Assembly (NCBI GenBank): GCA_958427355.1
Contig: CAUACA010000002.1
Location: 1 to 64,000, forward strand
Length of the DNA stretch: 64,000 nt
Origin: an uncultured Collinsella sp.
GTDB lineage: Bacteria > Actinomycetota > Coriobacteriia > Coriobacteriales > Coriobacteriaceae
Direction of reading: 5' to 3'
Position numbers and translations under genes: made by a program. Positions 24,951 to 33,743 of this stretch are shown here, in pieces. The notes beneath the pieces are model-generated. The model was given only the letters and a program-made list of their open reading frames with translations. It ran no database searches and was not told the DNA's origin. The stretch's first letter is position 1; each line of letters starts with the position of its first letter.

Positions 24951-26362
24951 TATCCGATCGCTCCTTCCATCTCGAGCTTGATCAGGTTGTTCATCTCGAC
25001 GGCGTACTCCAGCGGTAGCTCCTTGGAGACCGGGTTGGCAAAGCCGTTGACGATCATGGTACGGGCCTCTTCCTCCGAGATACCGCGGCTCATCAGGTAG
25101 AACACCTTATCGTCGCCGATGCGGCCGATGGTGGCCTCGTGGCCGACGTCGACGTTCTTGGCGCGGATGTCCATGGCGGGGATGGTGTCGGAGCGGCTTT
25201 GGTCGTCGAGCATCAGTGACTGGCAGCTCACGGTTGCCTTGGAGCCCTCGGCCTTGGGCGTGGCCACGATAGAGCTGCGGAAGGTCTGGATGCCGCCGCT
25301 CTTGGAGATGCCCTTGGTCTCGACGGTTGCCGAGGTCTCGGGCGCGTTAAGTACGACCTTGCAGCCGGTGTCGAGGTTCTGGCCGGCACCGGCAAAGGTG
25401 ATGCCGGTAAAGCTCGAGCGGGCGCGGCGGCCGTTGAGCACGCTCATGGGGTAGAGGTAGCCCACGTGGCTGCCGAAGGAGCCACTGATCCACTCGATGT
25501 CGCCGTCCTCGTCCACGCGCGCACGCTTGGTGTTGAGGTTGTACATGTTCTTGGACCAGTTCTCGATGGTCGAGTAGCGCAGGTGCGCACGCTTGCCCAC
25601 AAAGAGCTCCACAGCGCCGGCGTGGAGGTTGGCCACGTTGTACTTGGGCGCGGAGCAACCCTCGATAAAGTGCAGGTCGGCATCGTCCTCGACGATGATG
25701 AGCGTGTGCTCAAACTGGCCGGCGCCCTTGGCGTTAAGGCGGAAGTAGCTCTGCAGCGGGAAGTCCAACTTGGTGCCCTTGGGAACGTAGACAAACGAGC
25801 CGCCCGACCACACGGCGCCGTGCAGGGCCGCAAACTTGTGGTCGGTGGGCGGGATGAGCGTCATGAATTTCTCGTGGATGAGCGGCTCCCACTGCGGATC
25901 GTGCAGGGCTTCCTCAATACCGGAGTAGACGATGCCCATCTTGGACGCCGTGTCCTGCATGTTGTGGTAGACCAGCTCGGAGTCGTACTGCGCGCCGACG
26001 CCCGCCAGGTAGCTGCGCTCGGCCTCGGGGATGCCCAAGCGCTCAAAGGTGTTCTTGATGTCGTCGGGCACCGACTCCCAGTCGTGCTTTTGGTCGGTGT
26101 TGGGCTTGACGTAGGTGACGATGTTGTCCATGTCCAGGCCCTCGATGGAGGGGCCCCACGTCGGGTCGGGAAAACGATTGAAGATCTCGAGGGACTTGAG
26201 GCGCAGGTCGAGCATCCACTGCGGCTCGTCCTTTTTGGCGCTGATCTCGCGCACGATGTCGGGCGTGATGCCGGCGTCGAGGCGCTCGAATCCCTCCTCG
26301 CCATAGGTGAAGTCGTAGAGGCTGCGGTCGATGTCCGCGACCTCGGTGCGGTTCTTGGTCAT
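24950..26362 (-). CDS. sufB: SufB subunit of the SUF scaffold
   Basis: 470 aa, highly conserved core of the scaffold on which the cluster forms. Recognisable: YVKPNTDQKHDWESVPDDI, SGIEEALHDPQWEPLI, the FVYVPKGTKLDFPLQSYFR strand, SAPKYNVANLHAGAVELFV with the conserved Cys before it (EGCSAPKY), and SDTIPAMDIRAKNVDVGHEA with RGISEEEARTMIVNGF at the end. Start ATG 26362 after GGGGCG. Twelve bases after sufC. Confidence 0.95.
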   Translation of the reverse strand: MTKNRTEVADIDRSLYDFTYGEEGFERLDAGITPDIVREISAKKDEPQWMLDLRLKSLEIFNRFPDPTWGPSIEGLDMDNIVTYVKPNTDQKHDWESVPDDIKNTFERLGIPEAERSYLAGVGAQYDSELVYHNMQDTASKMGIVYSGIEEALHDPQWEPLIHEKFMTLIPPTDHKFAALHGAVWSGGSFVYVPKGTKLDFPLQSYFRLNAKGAGQFEHTLIIVEDDADLHFIEGCSAPKYNVANLHAGAVELFVGKRAHLRYSTIENWSKNMYNLNTKRARVDEDGDIEWISGSFGSHVGYLYPMSVLNGRRARSSFTGITFAGAGQNLDTGCKVVLNAPETSATVETKGISKSGGIQTFRSSIVATPKAEGSKATVSCQSLMLDDQSRSDTIPAMDIRAKNVDVGHEATIGRIGDDKVFYLMSRGISEEEARTMIVNGFANPVSKELPLEYAVEMNNLIKLEMEGAIG

Positions 26363-26374
26363 TGCGTCGCCCCT

Positions 26375-27175
26375 TTACGCCTGCTGCTCGGCAGCGGCAG
26401 ACTCGGCCTGGGCGCGCTGCTCGGCGGCCTCGCGCTCGAAGGTCTCAAAGCCGTTCTTGTCGATCCAGGGGATGAGCGAGGCGTTGTCCTCGCGCACGAT
26501 GTGGCCCTTGACCATAACGTGGACGCGGTCGACATCCAGGTGCTCCAAAATGCGCGTGTTGTGCGTGATGATGAGCATGGAGCCGTCGCAGCTCTTGCGA
26601 TACGCGTCCATGCCGTGGCTGACGGTGGACAGGGCGTCGACGTCCAGGCCGGAGTCGGTCTCGTCGAGGATGGCGAGCTTGGGCTGCAGCAACAGGAGCT
26701 GGAGCATCTCGACCTTCTTCTTCTCGCCGCCCGAGAAGCCCACGCCCAGCTCACGGTTGAGGTAGGCGGTATCCATGTTGAGCTCGGCCGCGAGTTCCTT
26801 GACGCGACGGCGGAACTCCTTGCCCTTCATCTCCAGGCCGGGGCGGCCGGCGATGCTGGCGCGCAAAAAGCTCGACAGCGGCACGCCCGGAATCTCGACC
26901 GGGGCCTGGAAGCTCAGGAACAGGCCGGCGCGCGAGCGCTTGTCGGTGGTGAGCTCGGTGATGTCCTGGCCGTCAAAGACGATGCGGCCGTCGTTGATCG
27001 TGTAAACGGGGTCGCCCATGACCAGGTGGCCGAGGGTGGACTTGCCGGCGCCGTTGGGACCCATCAACACGTGGGTCTCGCCGGCGGCGACGTTGAGGTT
27101 GACGTTGTGGAGGATGGTCTTCTCGTCCACGGAGGCGGTCAGACCTTCGATGGAAAGCAGCGGATTTGCGCTCAT
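26375..27175 (-). CDS. sufC: SufC ATPase
   Basis: 266 aa ABC-type ATPase driving the SufBCD complex. Walker A GPNGAGKSTLGH, Q-loop region FLSFQAPVEIPGVPL, signature SGGEKKKVEMLQLL, Walker B and catalytic Glu LAILDETDSGLDVDAL, and switch His in IITHNTRIL. First gene of sufCBDSU. ATG 27175 preceded by GAGAGGGAC; the frame extends ten codons upstream. The intergenic region to the divergent Rrf2 gene holds two long inverted repeats. Confidence 0.95.
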   Translation of the reverse strand: MSANPLLSIEGLTASVDEKTILHNVNLNVAAGETHVLMGPNGAGKSTLGHLVMGDPVYTINDGRIVFDGQDITELTTDKRSRAGLFLSFQAPVEIPGVPLSSFLRASIAGRPGLEMKGKEFRRRVKELAAELNMDTAYLNRELGVGFSGGEKKKVEMLQLLLLQPKLAILDETDSGLDVDALSTVSHGMDAYRKSCDGSMLIITHNTRILEHLDVDRVHVMVKGHIVREDNASLIPWIDKNGFETFEREAAEQRAQAESAAAEQQA

Positions 27176-27304
27176 GCTGTCCCTCTCTGTATATGGTGTA
27201 CTCATAGGTGTACTAAACCCTAGGAATCTTCTCGGAATAAAGTTACTATGGGTTCGGCGTTAGTCAAGGGAAAACCCGACTAATCCACTCGACTTTTCAA
27301 ATTC

Positions 27305-27335
27305 TGGGACAAAATAACCTGTTGTGTTTGTCCCA
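27305..27335. promoter_or_regulatory. Inverted repeat, candidate Rrf2/Suf operator 1
   Basis: TGGGACAAA, 13-nt centre, TTTGTCCCA. Perfect 9-bp arms, 31 bp in total. Confidence 0.75.
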
Positions 27336-27348
27336 CTTACTTTAAATT

Positions 27349-27379
27349 TGGGACAAACAAACCTGGTTATGTTGTCCCA
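27349..27379. promoter_or_regulatory. Inverted repeat, candidate Rrf2/Suf operator 2
   Basis: TGGGACAAC-type half site (TGGGACAAAC) and GTTGTCCCA with 31-bp total span, the same half-site and span as operator 1. Starts 44 bp (about four helical turns) after it and ends 20 bp before the Rrf2 start codon. Confidence 0.75.
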
Positions 27380-27399
27380 GATGCGATGGGAGGGTAGGT

Positions 27400-27831
27400 A
27401 TGCTCATTTCTTCCAAGGGCCGCTATGCCCTCCGACTGATGATCTATATCGCGGCGCTGGGCGACGCCGAGGGCAAGATTGCCTTGCGCGAGGTTGCCGA
27501 CCGCGAGCATATCTCGCAAAAGTATTTGGAGCAGCTGGTACGTCCGCTTATGAAGGCGGACCTGCTTAAGAGCGTGCGTGGCAAGGGCGGCGGCTACATG
27601 ATGGCCAAGGACCCGGCCGAGGTGCGTGCCGGCGACATCTTGCGTGCCGTTGAGGGCAGCACGGCTCCGGTGGCGTGCGATGGCATCGACAACAGCTGCG
27701 CCCGCAGTGACTTGTGTTCCACCGTCAAGTTCTGGCGTGGCCTTGACGAGGTCATCGAGAACTATGTCGACGGCGTGACGTTGGCCGACCTGGCCGCCGT
27801 CCCCGAAATCAACTTCGACATTAAGCTGTAG
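27400..27831 (+). CDS. Rrf2-family regulator, IscR/SufR-like, probable iron-sulfur sensor
   Basis: 143 aa. N-terminal winged helix (SSKGRYALRLMIYIA, then HISQKYLEQLVRPLMKADLLKSVRGKGGGYMMA) and a C-terminal Cys triad CDGIDNSCARSDLC that fits the [2Fe-2S] ligands of IscR-type sensors. ATG 27400 with GGGAGGGTAGG. Divergent from sufCBDSU with two TGGGACAA inverted repeats between them, so it very likely controls suf and itself according to cluster supply. That is inference from layout and family. Nine bases ahead of the mntA-like gene. Confidence 0.9.
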   Translation: MLISSKGRYALRLMIYIAALGDAEGKIALREVADREHISQKYLEQLVRPLMKADLLKSVRGKGGGYMMAKDPAEVRAGDILRAVEGSTAPVACDGIDNSCARSDLCSTVKFWRGLDEVIENYVDGVTLADLAAVPEINFDIKL

Positions 27832-27839
27832 GGCTGCAA

Positions 27840-28127
27840 ATGGCATCTCTCGACAAGGTGTATAAGCAAATTGAAGTTTTTGCTCGGGAATGTGACGCCG
27901 AGAAGGTTGTGCTGTTTGGCTCCCGCGCTCGAGGTGACAACTTGCCTAAGAGCGATATTGACATCGCCGTAGCAGGTTGCCGGGATTTCGGCCGGTTGTC
28001 ATATTTGATCGAGGAGCGTCTTGATACTCTTTTAGATGTAGATGTCGTCAATCTCGATGAGCCCTTATCGCAGCAATTGCTCGATGAAATTGCCAGGGAT
28101 GGTGTGATTCTGTATGAAAAAATATGA
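27840..28127 (+). CDS. MntA-type minimal nucleotidyltransferase (antitoxin)
   Basis: 95 aa. The nucleotidyltransferase motif GSX10DXD is exact: GSRARGDNLPKSDID, followed by a third acidic site in LLDVDVVNLDE. In HepT/MntA (type VII) toxin-antitoxin systems this protein AMPylates and silences the HEPN toxin. The next gene is such a HEPN protein and overlaps it by 14 bases. Weak ribosome site (TAGGGCTGC), so it may be translated by read-on from the Rrf2 gene 9 bp upstream. Toxicity not shown here. Confidence 0.88.
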   Translation: MASLDKVYKQIEVFARECDAEKVVLFGSRARGDNLPKSDIDIAVAGCRDFGRLSYLIEERLDTLLDVDVVNLDEPLSQQLLDEIARDGVILYEKI

Positions 28128-28533
28128 GAACTTTGCCAGCGCCTTGGCGAATCTTGAGGATGCGCCCAATCAGGATCTCAACAATGATTTTGTTCAGAGT
28201 GGATTGATTAATAAGTTCAATCTTCAATTTGAACTGAGCTGGAAGCTCCTTAAGCGTCTGCTCGAGTATGAGGGCGCCACGCTTGCCGCGTCGGGGTCTC
28301 CTCGTGCCATCTTGAAGGAGTCCTACCGATTCTACGACTTTATTGATGAGGCAGCCTGGCTGGATATGCTCAGAGACCGCAATACGAACGTCCATATCTA
28401 CGACAACAAGCTCGCTCAAGATTTGATTCAGCGCATCTTGAACGTCTATATTCCCGCTTTCTGTCAGTTGAGAGACGGGCTGACGAAACGTTACGGCGAG
28501 CTTCTGTTGGCGCCCGATGACCAGTTTGTCTAA
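28114..28533 (+). CDS. HEPN-domain HepT-type toxin (nucleotidyltransferase substrate-binding family)
   Basis: 139 aa, all-helical HI0074/HepT-like protein. FELSWKLLKRLLEYEGA is the family's conserved helix, and the RX4H ribonuclease motif of HEPN is present as RNTNVH within MLRDRNTNVHIYD. Overlaps the MntA-like gene by 14 bp, so the two are coupled. Function as RNase toxin neutralised by AMPylation is family knowledge. Confidence 0.87.
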   Translation: MKKYENFASALANLEDAPNQDLNNDFVQSGLINKFNLQFELSWKLLKRLLEYEGATLAASGSPRAILKESYRFYDFIDEAAWLDMLRDRNTNVHIYDNKLAQDLIQRILNVYIPAFCQLRDGLTKRYGELLLAPDDQFV

Positions 28534-28661
28534 TTCCTTAAGATTTCGCGGAGGGTTGTTGCCGTTTACCGAGGGGTTGTTGTGTAACAACGGGCGAGCT
28601 GCAATACTTATTTTTATCTTTGCAAACTGAACTTTAACTACACCAATGCAGGGAGGATCTT

Positions 28662-30443
28662 ATGCAGCCCAAGCATTCCGCGATTGTCGCGGGCCTGACG
28701 CTGGCGCTTTCGTTTGGCGCCGTTTCCGCGCCGGCACCCGCCGCTGCCGAGGAGCCCACGCCGGGCGTAGCCTCGGATGCCACCGATATCGATAAGGGCC
28801 TTTACACCCAGCAATCCTTCTCGGGCGTGCTGAGGTCGGTTCAGGGCGTTTCGTTTGTCAACGTGACCGCCGAGATGAAGTACTTCACCAAATACGAGAG
28901 CCACGGCAACTATAACCAGGGCTTTTCGTATGGTGACGGCTACAACGCGCTGGGCTATTACCAGTTCGACCGTCGTTGGTCGCTCATTCCGTTTATGAAG
29001 CAGGTCTACAACTACGATTCTGCTAAGTACGGCATGCTTAAAGCTGCGATTGATCGCGGCAGCGAGATTTCCAACACGAGCAATGCCATGTACGAGAACG
29101 GCCAGCTCACCGAGCTGGGCCGTATTGCGCAGGAGGCCTTCCAGGGCGCTTATAACATCGACCCTGCTGAGTTTTCGGCTCTGCAGGATGCGTATGCGTA
29201 CAACTCGTACTATGCGGTGACCGAGGCGTGGCTCAAGAGCGGCCTGGGTATTGATATTTCGGGCCGCGCCGATTGCGTCAAGGGCATGGTGTGGAGCATT
29301 ACCAACATGTGCGGTACTGGTGGCTGCAGGGACTTTTTCCGCTGGGCGAATCTTTCCAACGATATGTCCGACCGCGAGTTTGCAACGGCGCTCTCCAATA
29401 GCGTGGTCAACAATGTCGCCACCAAGTTTTCAAGTCAGCCCCAGTATCATGAGGGTTGGAAGAACCGCTACCGCAACGAGCTGAAGGACTGCTTGGTTTA
29501 TATCGCCGAGGACGAGGCCGCTGCCGCTGCGACGCCCGTGCAGCCCGAGCCTACGCCGGCGCCCTCGCCGACGCCTGATTCGAATGACGGCTCGAGTGAC
29601 GATGCCAACGATGACAGGATGGATGCGCCCTCGACCGATGCTGACGGTAATGGCTCTGCTGGTGGCGCTATCAACGACGGTTCCACCTCGAACGGCTCCG
29701 ATTCGAACGGCTCTGCTGCGGGCGATTCGTCTTCAAGCTCTGCCGGCAATACGGGCAGCGCCGCCTCTGGTTCGACCGACGCTGGTTCCTCTGACTCTTC
29801 CACTGGCTCGAGCGATTCTTCCGCCGATACTGGTTCTAGCAATGACTCTAACACTGGCGCCGCTTCTGATTCCGATGCTTCCAAGGACGACTCGAATAAG
29901 GCGCCGGACGCTCCCGTTGCTTCGCCGGACAAGAAGCCTTCTTTCTCCGTGCAGCTTGGTTCTACGCTGGGCTCTTCGCTGATGGCTGGTGTCAATAACT
30001 GCTCGACCCAGAACAAGGACAACTCTGATCAGGTTTCCACGGAAAAGACCGAGGCCGCAAAGGGCGACTCCAAGGACAAGGCTTCCGAGAAGACCAAATC
30101 CGATAAGGGTTCTAGCTCTGAGGCGAAGGACGACAAATCCGCTCAGAAGAAGGACGAGAGCAAGACCGAGGGCGAAAAGAAACAGTCCGAAGACGACGAC
30201 AAGAGCGGTGCTGACAACCAAGTCCAGGAGCAAAATGACTCCAAAACGGTTACCACTACAACCACCACGACCACCACAACCAAGTCATCTGGCGGCAACA
30301 TGCCCAAGACGGGCGACCTTATCGTTATGGCGAGCCTTGCCAGTGCAAGCTTGGCCACGCTGGGTGCCACGTCTATTGTGAGTGGCAAGCATAAGCTCGA
30401 TCAGCAAAAGAAGGCTGCTGGGCAGAACGACTCCGAGGAGTAG
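28662..30443 (+). CDS. Sortase-anchored surface protein with lysozyme-like N-terminal domain
   Basis: 593 aa. Signal peptide to about residue 29 (AVSAPAPAAAEE). Residues 65-290 form a globular domain with YFTKYESHGNYNQGFSYGDG and GYYQFDRRWSLIPFM, which resembles lysozyme/transglycosylase-like folds where the Glu in YESHG would be catalytic; this assignment is tentative. About 230 residues of Ser/Asp/Asn/Lys-rich low complexity and a Thr run follow as a wall-spanning stalk. It ends with the sorting motif MPKTG, a hydrophobic segment and a positively charged tail. ATG after AGGGAGGATC. A GTTGTT-GTGT-AACAAC dyad lies about 75 bp upstream. Confidence 0.8.
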   Translation: MQPKHSAIVAGLTLALSFGAVSAPAPAAAEEPTPGVASDATDIDKGLYTQQSFSGVLRSVQGVSFVNVTAEMKYFTKYESHGNYNQGFSYGDGYNALGYYQFDRRWSLIPFMKQVYNYDSAKYGMLKAAIDRGSEISNTSNAMYENGQLTELGRIAQEAFQGAYNIDPAEFSALQDAYAYNSYYAVTEAWLKSGLGIDISGRADCVKGMVWSITNMCGTGGCRDFFRWANLSNDMSDREFATALSNSVVNNVATKFSSQPQYHEGWKNRYRNELKDCLVYIAEDEAAAAATPVQPEPTPAPSPTPDSNDGSSDDANDDRMDAPSTDADGNGSAGGAINDGSTSNGSDSNGSAAGDSSSSSAGNTGSAASGSTDAGSSDSSTGSSDSSADTGSSNDSNTGAASDSDASKDDSNKAPDAPVASPDKKPSFSVQLGSTLGSSLMAGVNNCSTQNKDNSDQVSTEKTEAAKGDSKDKASEKTKSDKGSSSEAKDDKSAQKKDESKTEGEKKQSEDDDKSGADNQVQEQNDSKTVTTTTTTTTTTKSSGGNMPKTGDLIVMASLASASLATLGATSIVSGKHKLDQQKKAAGQNDSEE

Positions 30444-30477
30444 TCCCTTTCGGTTGCCCGACAACTAAAGATTCGCA

Positions 30478-30513
30478 ATGGGGGCCGGTGCAGTTGCATC
30501 GGGCCCCATTTTG
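30478..30513 (+). terminator. Intrinsic terminator
   Basis: AATGGGGGCC paired with GGGCCCCATT(TT) across a 12-nt loop. Confidence 0.75.
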
Positions 30514-30646
30514 TTGCACAACGATTTGTTATGCCCCCTCAAGGCCTTTGTTCCTACCGTTGCCCGATGCCTTTGCACGGATCCAGCGTTGCACTTGAAC
30601 TGCTCGCTACAATGGGCTTCGTGCTGCGTTTTAGGGAGTAGTTACG

Positions 30647-32443
30647 GTGTCTGAACAGGAGTATTGCAACAGTGACGATACTTTTGGCGTACGGCTTGTC
30701 AACCATGTCGATGATGCGGTTTTGCCGGTCGGTGTGCATGATTTTGCCGATGCCATTGGTCGTTGCATGCTGGTTGACAAGACCATGTTTATTGCCGATG
30801 TGTTGGACTGCGACGCGTCCGTTGTGGTGTGCTGTCGACCCGAGGGTTTTGGCAAGAGCATGAACTTGTCGATGCTCAGGGCTTTTCTGGAGCGTCCAGC
30901 GGTCGGTCGCTCTGGTCAGCGTTTGTTTGCCGATGCTCAGATTTGGGATGCGAACGGCGGGCGCTATCGGGATGAGTATGCTTGCTATCCGGTGATATCG
31001 CTGGACTTTTCTGGCGCTGGGAGGCGTGGCCCCGCTGTTGCCGGCGTCGTGCGCGATGCCCTTTCGGGCGAGTGCGCTCGCTTGTTGGCGCTCTTGGAGG
31101 CTCCGGATTTAGCTCGAGATAAGGTGCGTCACATCGAACGTGTCGCGCGTGGCGTGGCGAGCGCGGACGAGGTTGACTCGGTGCTCGGTGTGCTCATAGA
31201 GCTGCTGGAGATTGCCTGCGATGAGCAGGTTGTATTGCTCGTTGATGGGTACGATGCGGCGTGGTCTCGCCGTGCGAGCGCGAGGGACGCTTCCGACGCC
31301 GATCCGGCAGAACTACTTGACCGTGCGCTGTTTGACGCCATTGCCACTGCGCGCGATTCGTTGCGGCTGACGTGTCTGATGGGGGAGTGTCCCGGTCCTG
31401 CCGAAGCGGCGCTTTCTTCGCGCGGCTGCTCGTATTGTCTGACGACGCCGCTGTCGGCGTGGTGTGACCGTTGGTTCGGTTTTTCGGATGCCGAGGTCGA
31501 GGCTCTTTTGAATCATGCTGGGCGCGAGGAATATCTGAATGATGCGCGTGAATGGCTCGAGGGGTATCGGTTTGGCAGGGCCTATTGCTCGAGTCCAGAG
31601 CGTGTGATCGGTTTTCTGGGCCGAGGCTGCACGGCGCCTGTGCGTGCCGATCTGTATGGATATGCCGATTGCCTGAGTAGGGTAGTTGCCGGGTGGAATC
31701 TCGACCGCCTTTCGGTCTTGTTTGATTTGCTCGAGGCCCATGGGTGCGCTGAGGCCCCGCTTTGTTTGGGCACTGCAGAGCCAGATGTCTCGCCTGACGA
31801 TGGCATGTGGACAGCGCTGTATCTGTCCGGTTTTCTCACGACGGATATGACTGAGGAGTCAGAGCATGGCGATCGCTTCCGTGCTTTGCGATTGCCCAAT
31901 AACGAGCTTCGCCAGGCCTTGCGTCTAGTGATTATTGAGTGGTTTGAGTGCGCTGCAGAAGACATTCGAGACGTCGATGCGTTTCGCGACGGGCTGTGCC
32001 ATGGGAACGAGGATACCGTGAGGCGGGCGCTAAGCCGCATCTTGGGAGATGCGGGAATCGGTGCGACCGACCCAGATACACCGCTGCCATATCACCTACT
32101 CTTGCAAGGACTCTGCTTTGGATTGCCGGGCTATGCCAATCCTGCTTCGAGGCGAAAGTGTGGCGCGGATCGCTGGGACATCCAGGTTTTTCCTACGGGC
32201 GCCGCGTTCGACATAGCCGATACGATCGGTATGCTCGATGAACGTCCGCTGATAACGATCAACATGATGTATGACCCCGGTGTGGATGCGCTGGGCCTGG
32301 AATTGCTGGCCGTGCAGGCGCTGCTCGACATAGAGCGCGACGGCATCGACGAAATCCGTGTGCCGCGACCCGGCGTTGGCCGCATGCGCTGGGGGTTTGG
32401 GTTTGATGGACAGCATGTGGCTACGGTGTACCAGCGGCTTTAA
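30647..32443 (+). CDS. AAA-ATPase-like / PD-(D/E)XK nuclease-like protein, degenerate motifs
   Basis: 598 aa. The N-terminus resembles the family with an AAA-ATPase-like domain (usual motif RPRRFGKS): here CCRPEGFGKSMNLSMLRAFLE, and VVLLVDGYDAAW in place of the usual DEYD. C-terminal region has YHLLLQGLCFGLPG and ADRWDIQVFP as in the PD-(D/E)XK part, but the E-x-K step is missing (ITINMMYD). It may be catalytically impaired at the nuclease site. GTG start. Such proteins are frequent and expanded in gut anaerobes and their role is unknown. Confidence 0.75.
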   Translation: MSEQEYCNSDDTFGVRLVNHVDDAVLPVGVHDFADAIGRCMLVDKTMFIADVLDCDASVVVCCRPEGFGKSMNLSMLRAFLERPAVGRSGQRLFADAQIWDANGGRYRDEYACYPVISLDFSGAGRRGPAVAGVVRDALSGECARLLALLEAPDLARDKVRHIERVARGVASADEVDSVLGVLIELLEIACDEQVVLLVDGYDAAWSRRASARDASDADPAELLDRALFDAIATARDSLRLTCLMGECPGPAEAALSSRGCSYCLTTPLSAWCDRWFGFSDAEVEALLNHAGREEYLNDAREWLEGYRFGRAYCSSPERVIGFLGRGCTAPVRADLYGYADCLSRVVAGWNLDRLSVLFDLLEAHGCAEAPLCLGTAEPDVSPDDGMWTALYLSGFLTTDMTEESEHGDRFRALRLPNNELRQALRLVIIEWFECAAEDIRDVDAFRDGLCHGNEDTVRRALSRILGDAGIGATDPDTPLPYHLLLQGLCFGLPGYANPASRRKCGADRWDIQVFPTGAAFDIADTIGMLDERPLITINMMYDPGVDALGLELLAVQALLDIERDGIDEIRVPRPGVGRMRWGFGFDGQHVATVYQRL

Positions 32444-32467
32444 GCGCTGAGGTGTTTCCGGCTTCCG

Positions 32468-33487
32468 TTACTCGGTGTCCTTCATGGGTGGCATGGGCTT
32501 CCAGTTGGGATCCTTGATGATCTTGCGGGCGTCTTTCATGCCACGGCGCAGCGCCGGAATACCGGTCTTATAGCACTTATCGACCGCAGCCAGGCGAATG
32601 AATTCCTTGCAGAAGGTCGCGGCATTGCCCAGGCGGAACAGCATGGGGTGGTAGTCACCGTAGATCTGCATATAGCGAGCGAGGAAGCCTCGGTTGCGCA
32701 TGATGTAGTAGCGGTTGGTGTCGCTCGTAGAGTTGAGCTGGCGCTTGCCGGCGATATCCCAGTTAGAGACGGCGCGGGCGCGCTTGAGCACCACGTCGGC
32801 CACAACAGCGGCGGGGAAGTGCTGGCTGGCCACGTAACCATAGCAGGCATCGTCGCCGTAGATGAAGAATCGCGCATCGGGCAGGCCGATCTTGTCGACC
32901 ACGCGGCGCGAGAACATGCCGCCCTCAAAGCATAGCTGGTTCATGGCGCGGTAGCCCTCGGGTCCCAGGTCCCACTTGGCGACAGGGTTGGGAATGCCGA
33001 GCGAAAGGATGAGTTGGTATTGCCAAAAGAAGGCGCCGCCGTCAAAGTCCAGGCGCGAACCCTGGATGACGTCGTAGCGGTCGGTCCACTTGGCAAGACG
33101 CTCGATGCCTTCGGGGATGACGAGCACGTCGTCGTCCATCACCCAGAACCATTGAGCGCCCAGGTCGTAGGCGCATTTAGTGCCGGCGGAGAAGCCGCCC
33201 GCACCGCCGCCGTTTTCGAGCTGCGGGGCGTAGATGACACGGTCGGTGCCGCCCTGCGCGTCAGGCTGCTCGGTGTCGATGCCCCACAGGTTGGCCAGGC
33301 GCTCGTTGAATGCGGCGCACATGGCCTCGGTCTCGCGCGAATTCTCGTTATCGACAATCACGATGCGCCAGGGCGTTGCCGTGAGCTCGGTCATGGAGTC
33401 GAACAAGTTGGCCAGGAGTTCCTGGCGCTTGTACGTAACGACGACGATGGCGAGCTTGTCGATGGGGGCGGGAAGGGTTGAAGGCAT
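32468..33487 (-). CDS. GT2 glycosyltransferase, galactofuranosyl/rhamnosyl-transferase-like
   Basis: 339 aa, GT-A fold, no membrane segment. N-terminal LAIVVVTYKRQELLANLFDSM, nucleotide-sugar site VIVDNENS, the segment NGGGAGGFSAGTK, and the metal site WVMDDDV; acceptor part includes FIYGDDACYGYVA and TSDTNRYYIMRNRGF. The GGAGGF plus DDD arrangement resembles GlfT-like transferases of actinobacterial wall glycans. ATG 33487 preceded by GAAAGGA at a longish spacing; the frame is open to 33622. Divergent from the five-gene glycosyltransferase operon. Confidence 0.82.
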   Translation of the reverse strand: MPSTLPAPIDKLAIVVVTYKRQELLANLFDSMTELTATPWRIVIVDNENSRETEAMCAAFNERLANLWGIDTEQPDAQGGTDRVIYAPQLENGGGAGGFSAGTKCAYDLGAQWFWVMDDDVLVIPEGIERLAKWTDRYDVIQGSRLDFDGGAFFWQYQLILSLGIPNPVAKWDLGPEGYRAMNQLCFEGGMFSRRVVDKIGLPDARFFIYGDDACYGYVASQHFPAAVVADVVLKRARAVSNWDIAGKRQLNSTSDTNRYYIMRNRGFLARYMQIYGDYHPMLFRLGNAATFCKEFIRLAAVDKCYKTGIPALRRGMKDARKIIKDPNWKPMPPMKDTE

Positions 33488-33743
33488 GGGGCAATATATC
33501 CTTTCACGCGCGGCTGGCGATCGCTGCGCGGAAGCTATCGAATACGTCCTTGGGACTGTCTTATTGTAAAGGCTCGGTGCGCTTTGGCGGCAAGCTTTGA
33601 ATAAAACGCAGGAACCTGCCACGGGCCCGCCGCATGACGTGGGGCTGCTTTGCCCGCAAGAGGCTCCATAGATTATATAAACGCCCGCTGGCGCGCTGAC
33701 CCTTTGATACCATGAAACGACAGGTATTTCCTAAGGAGCACAT

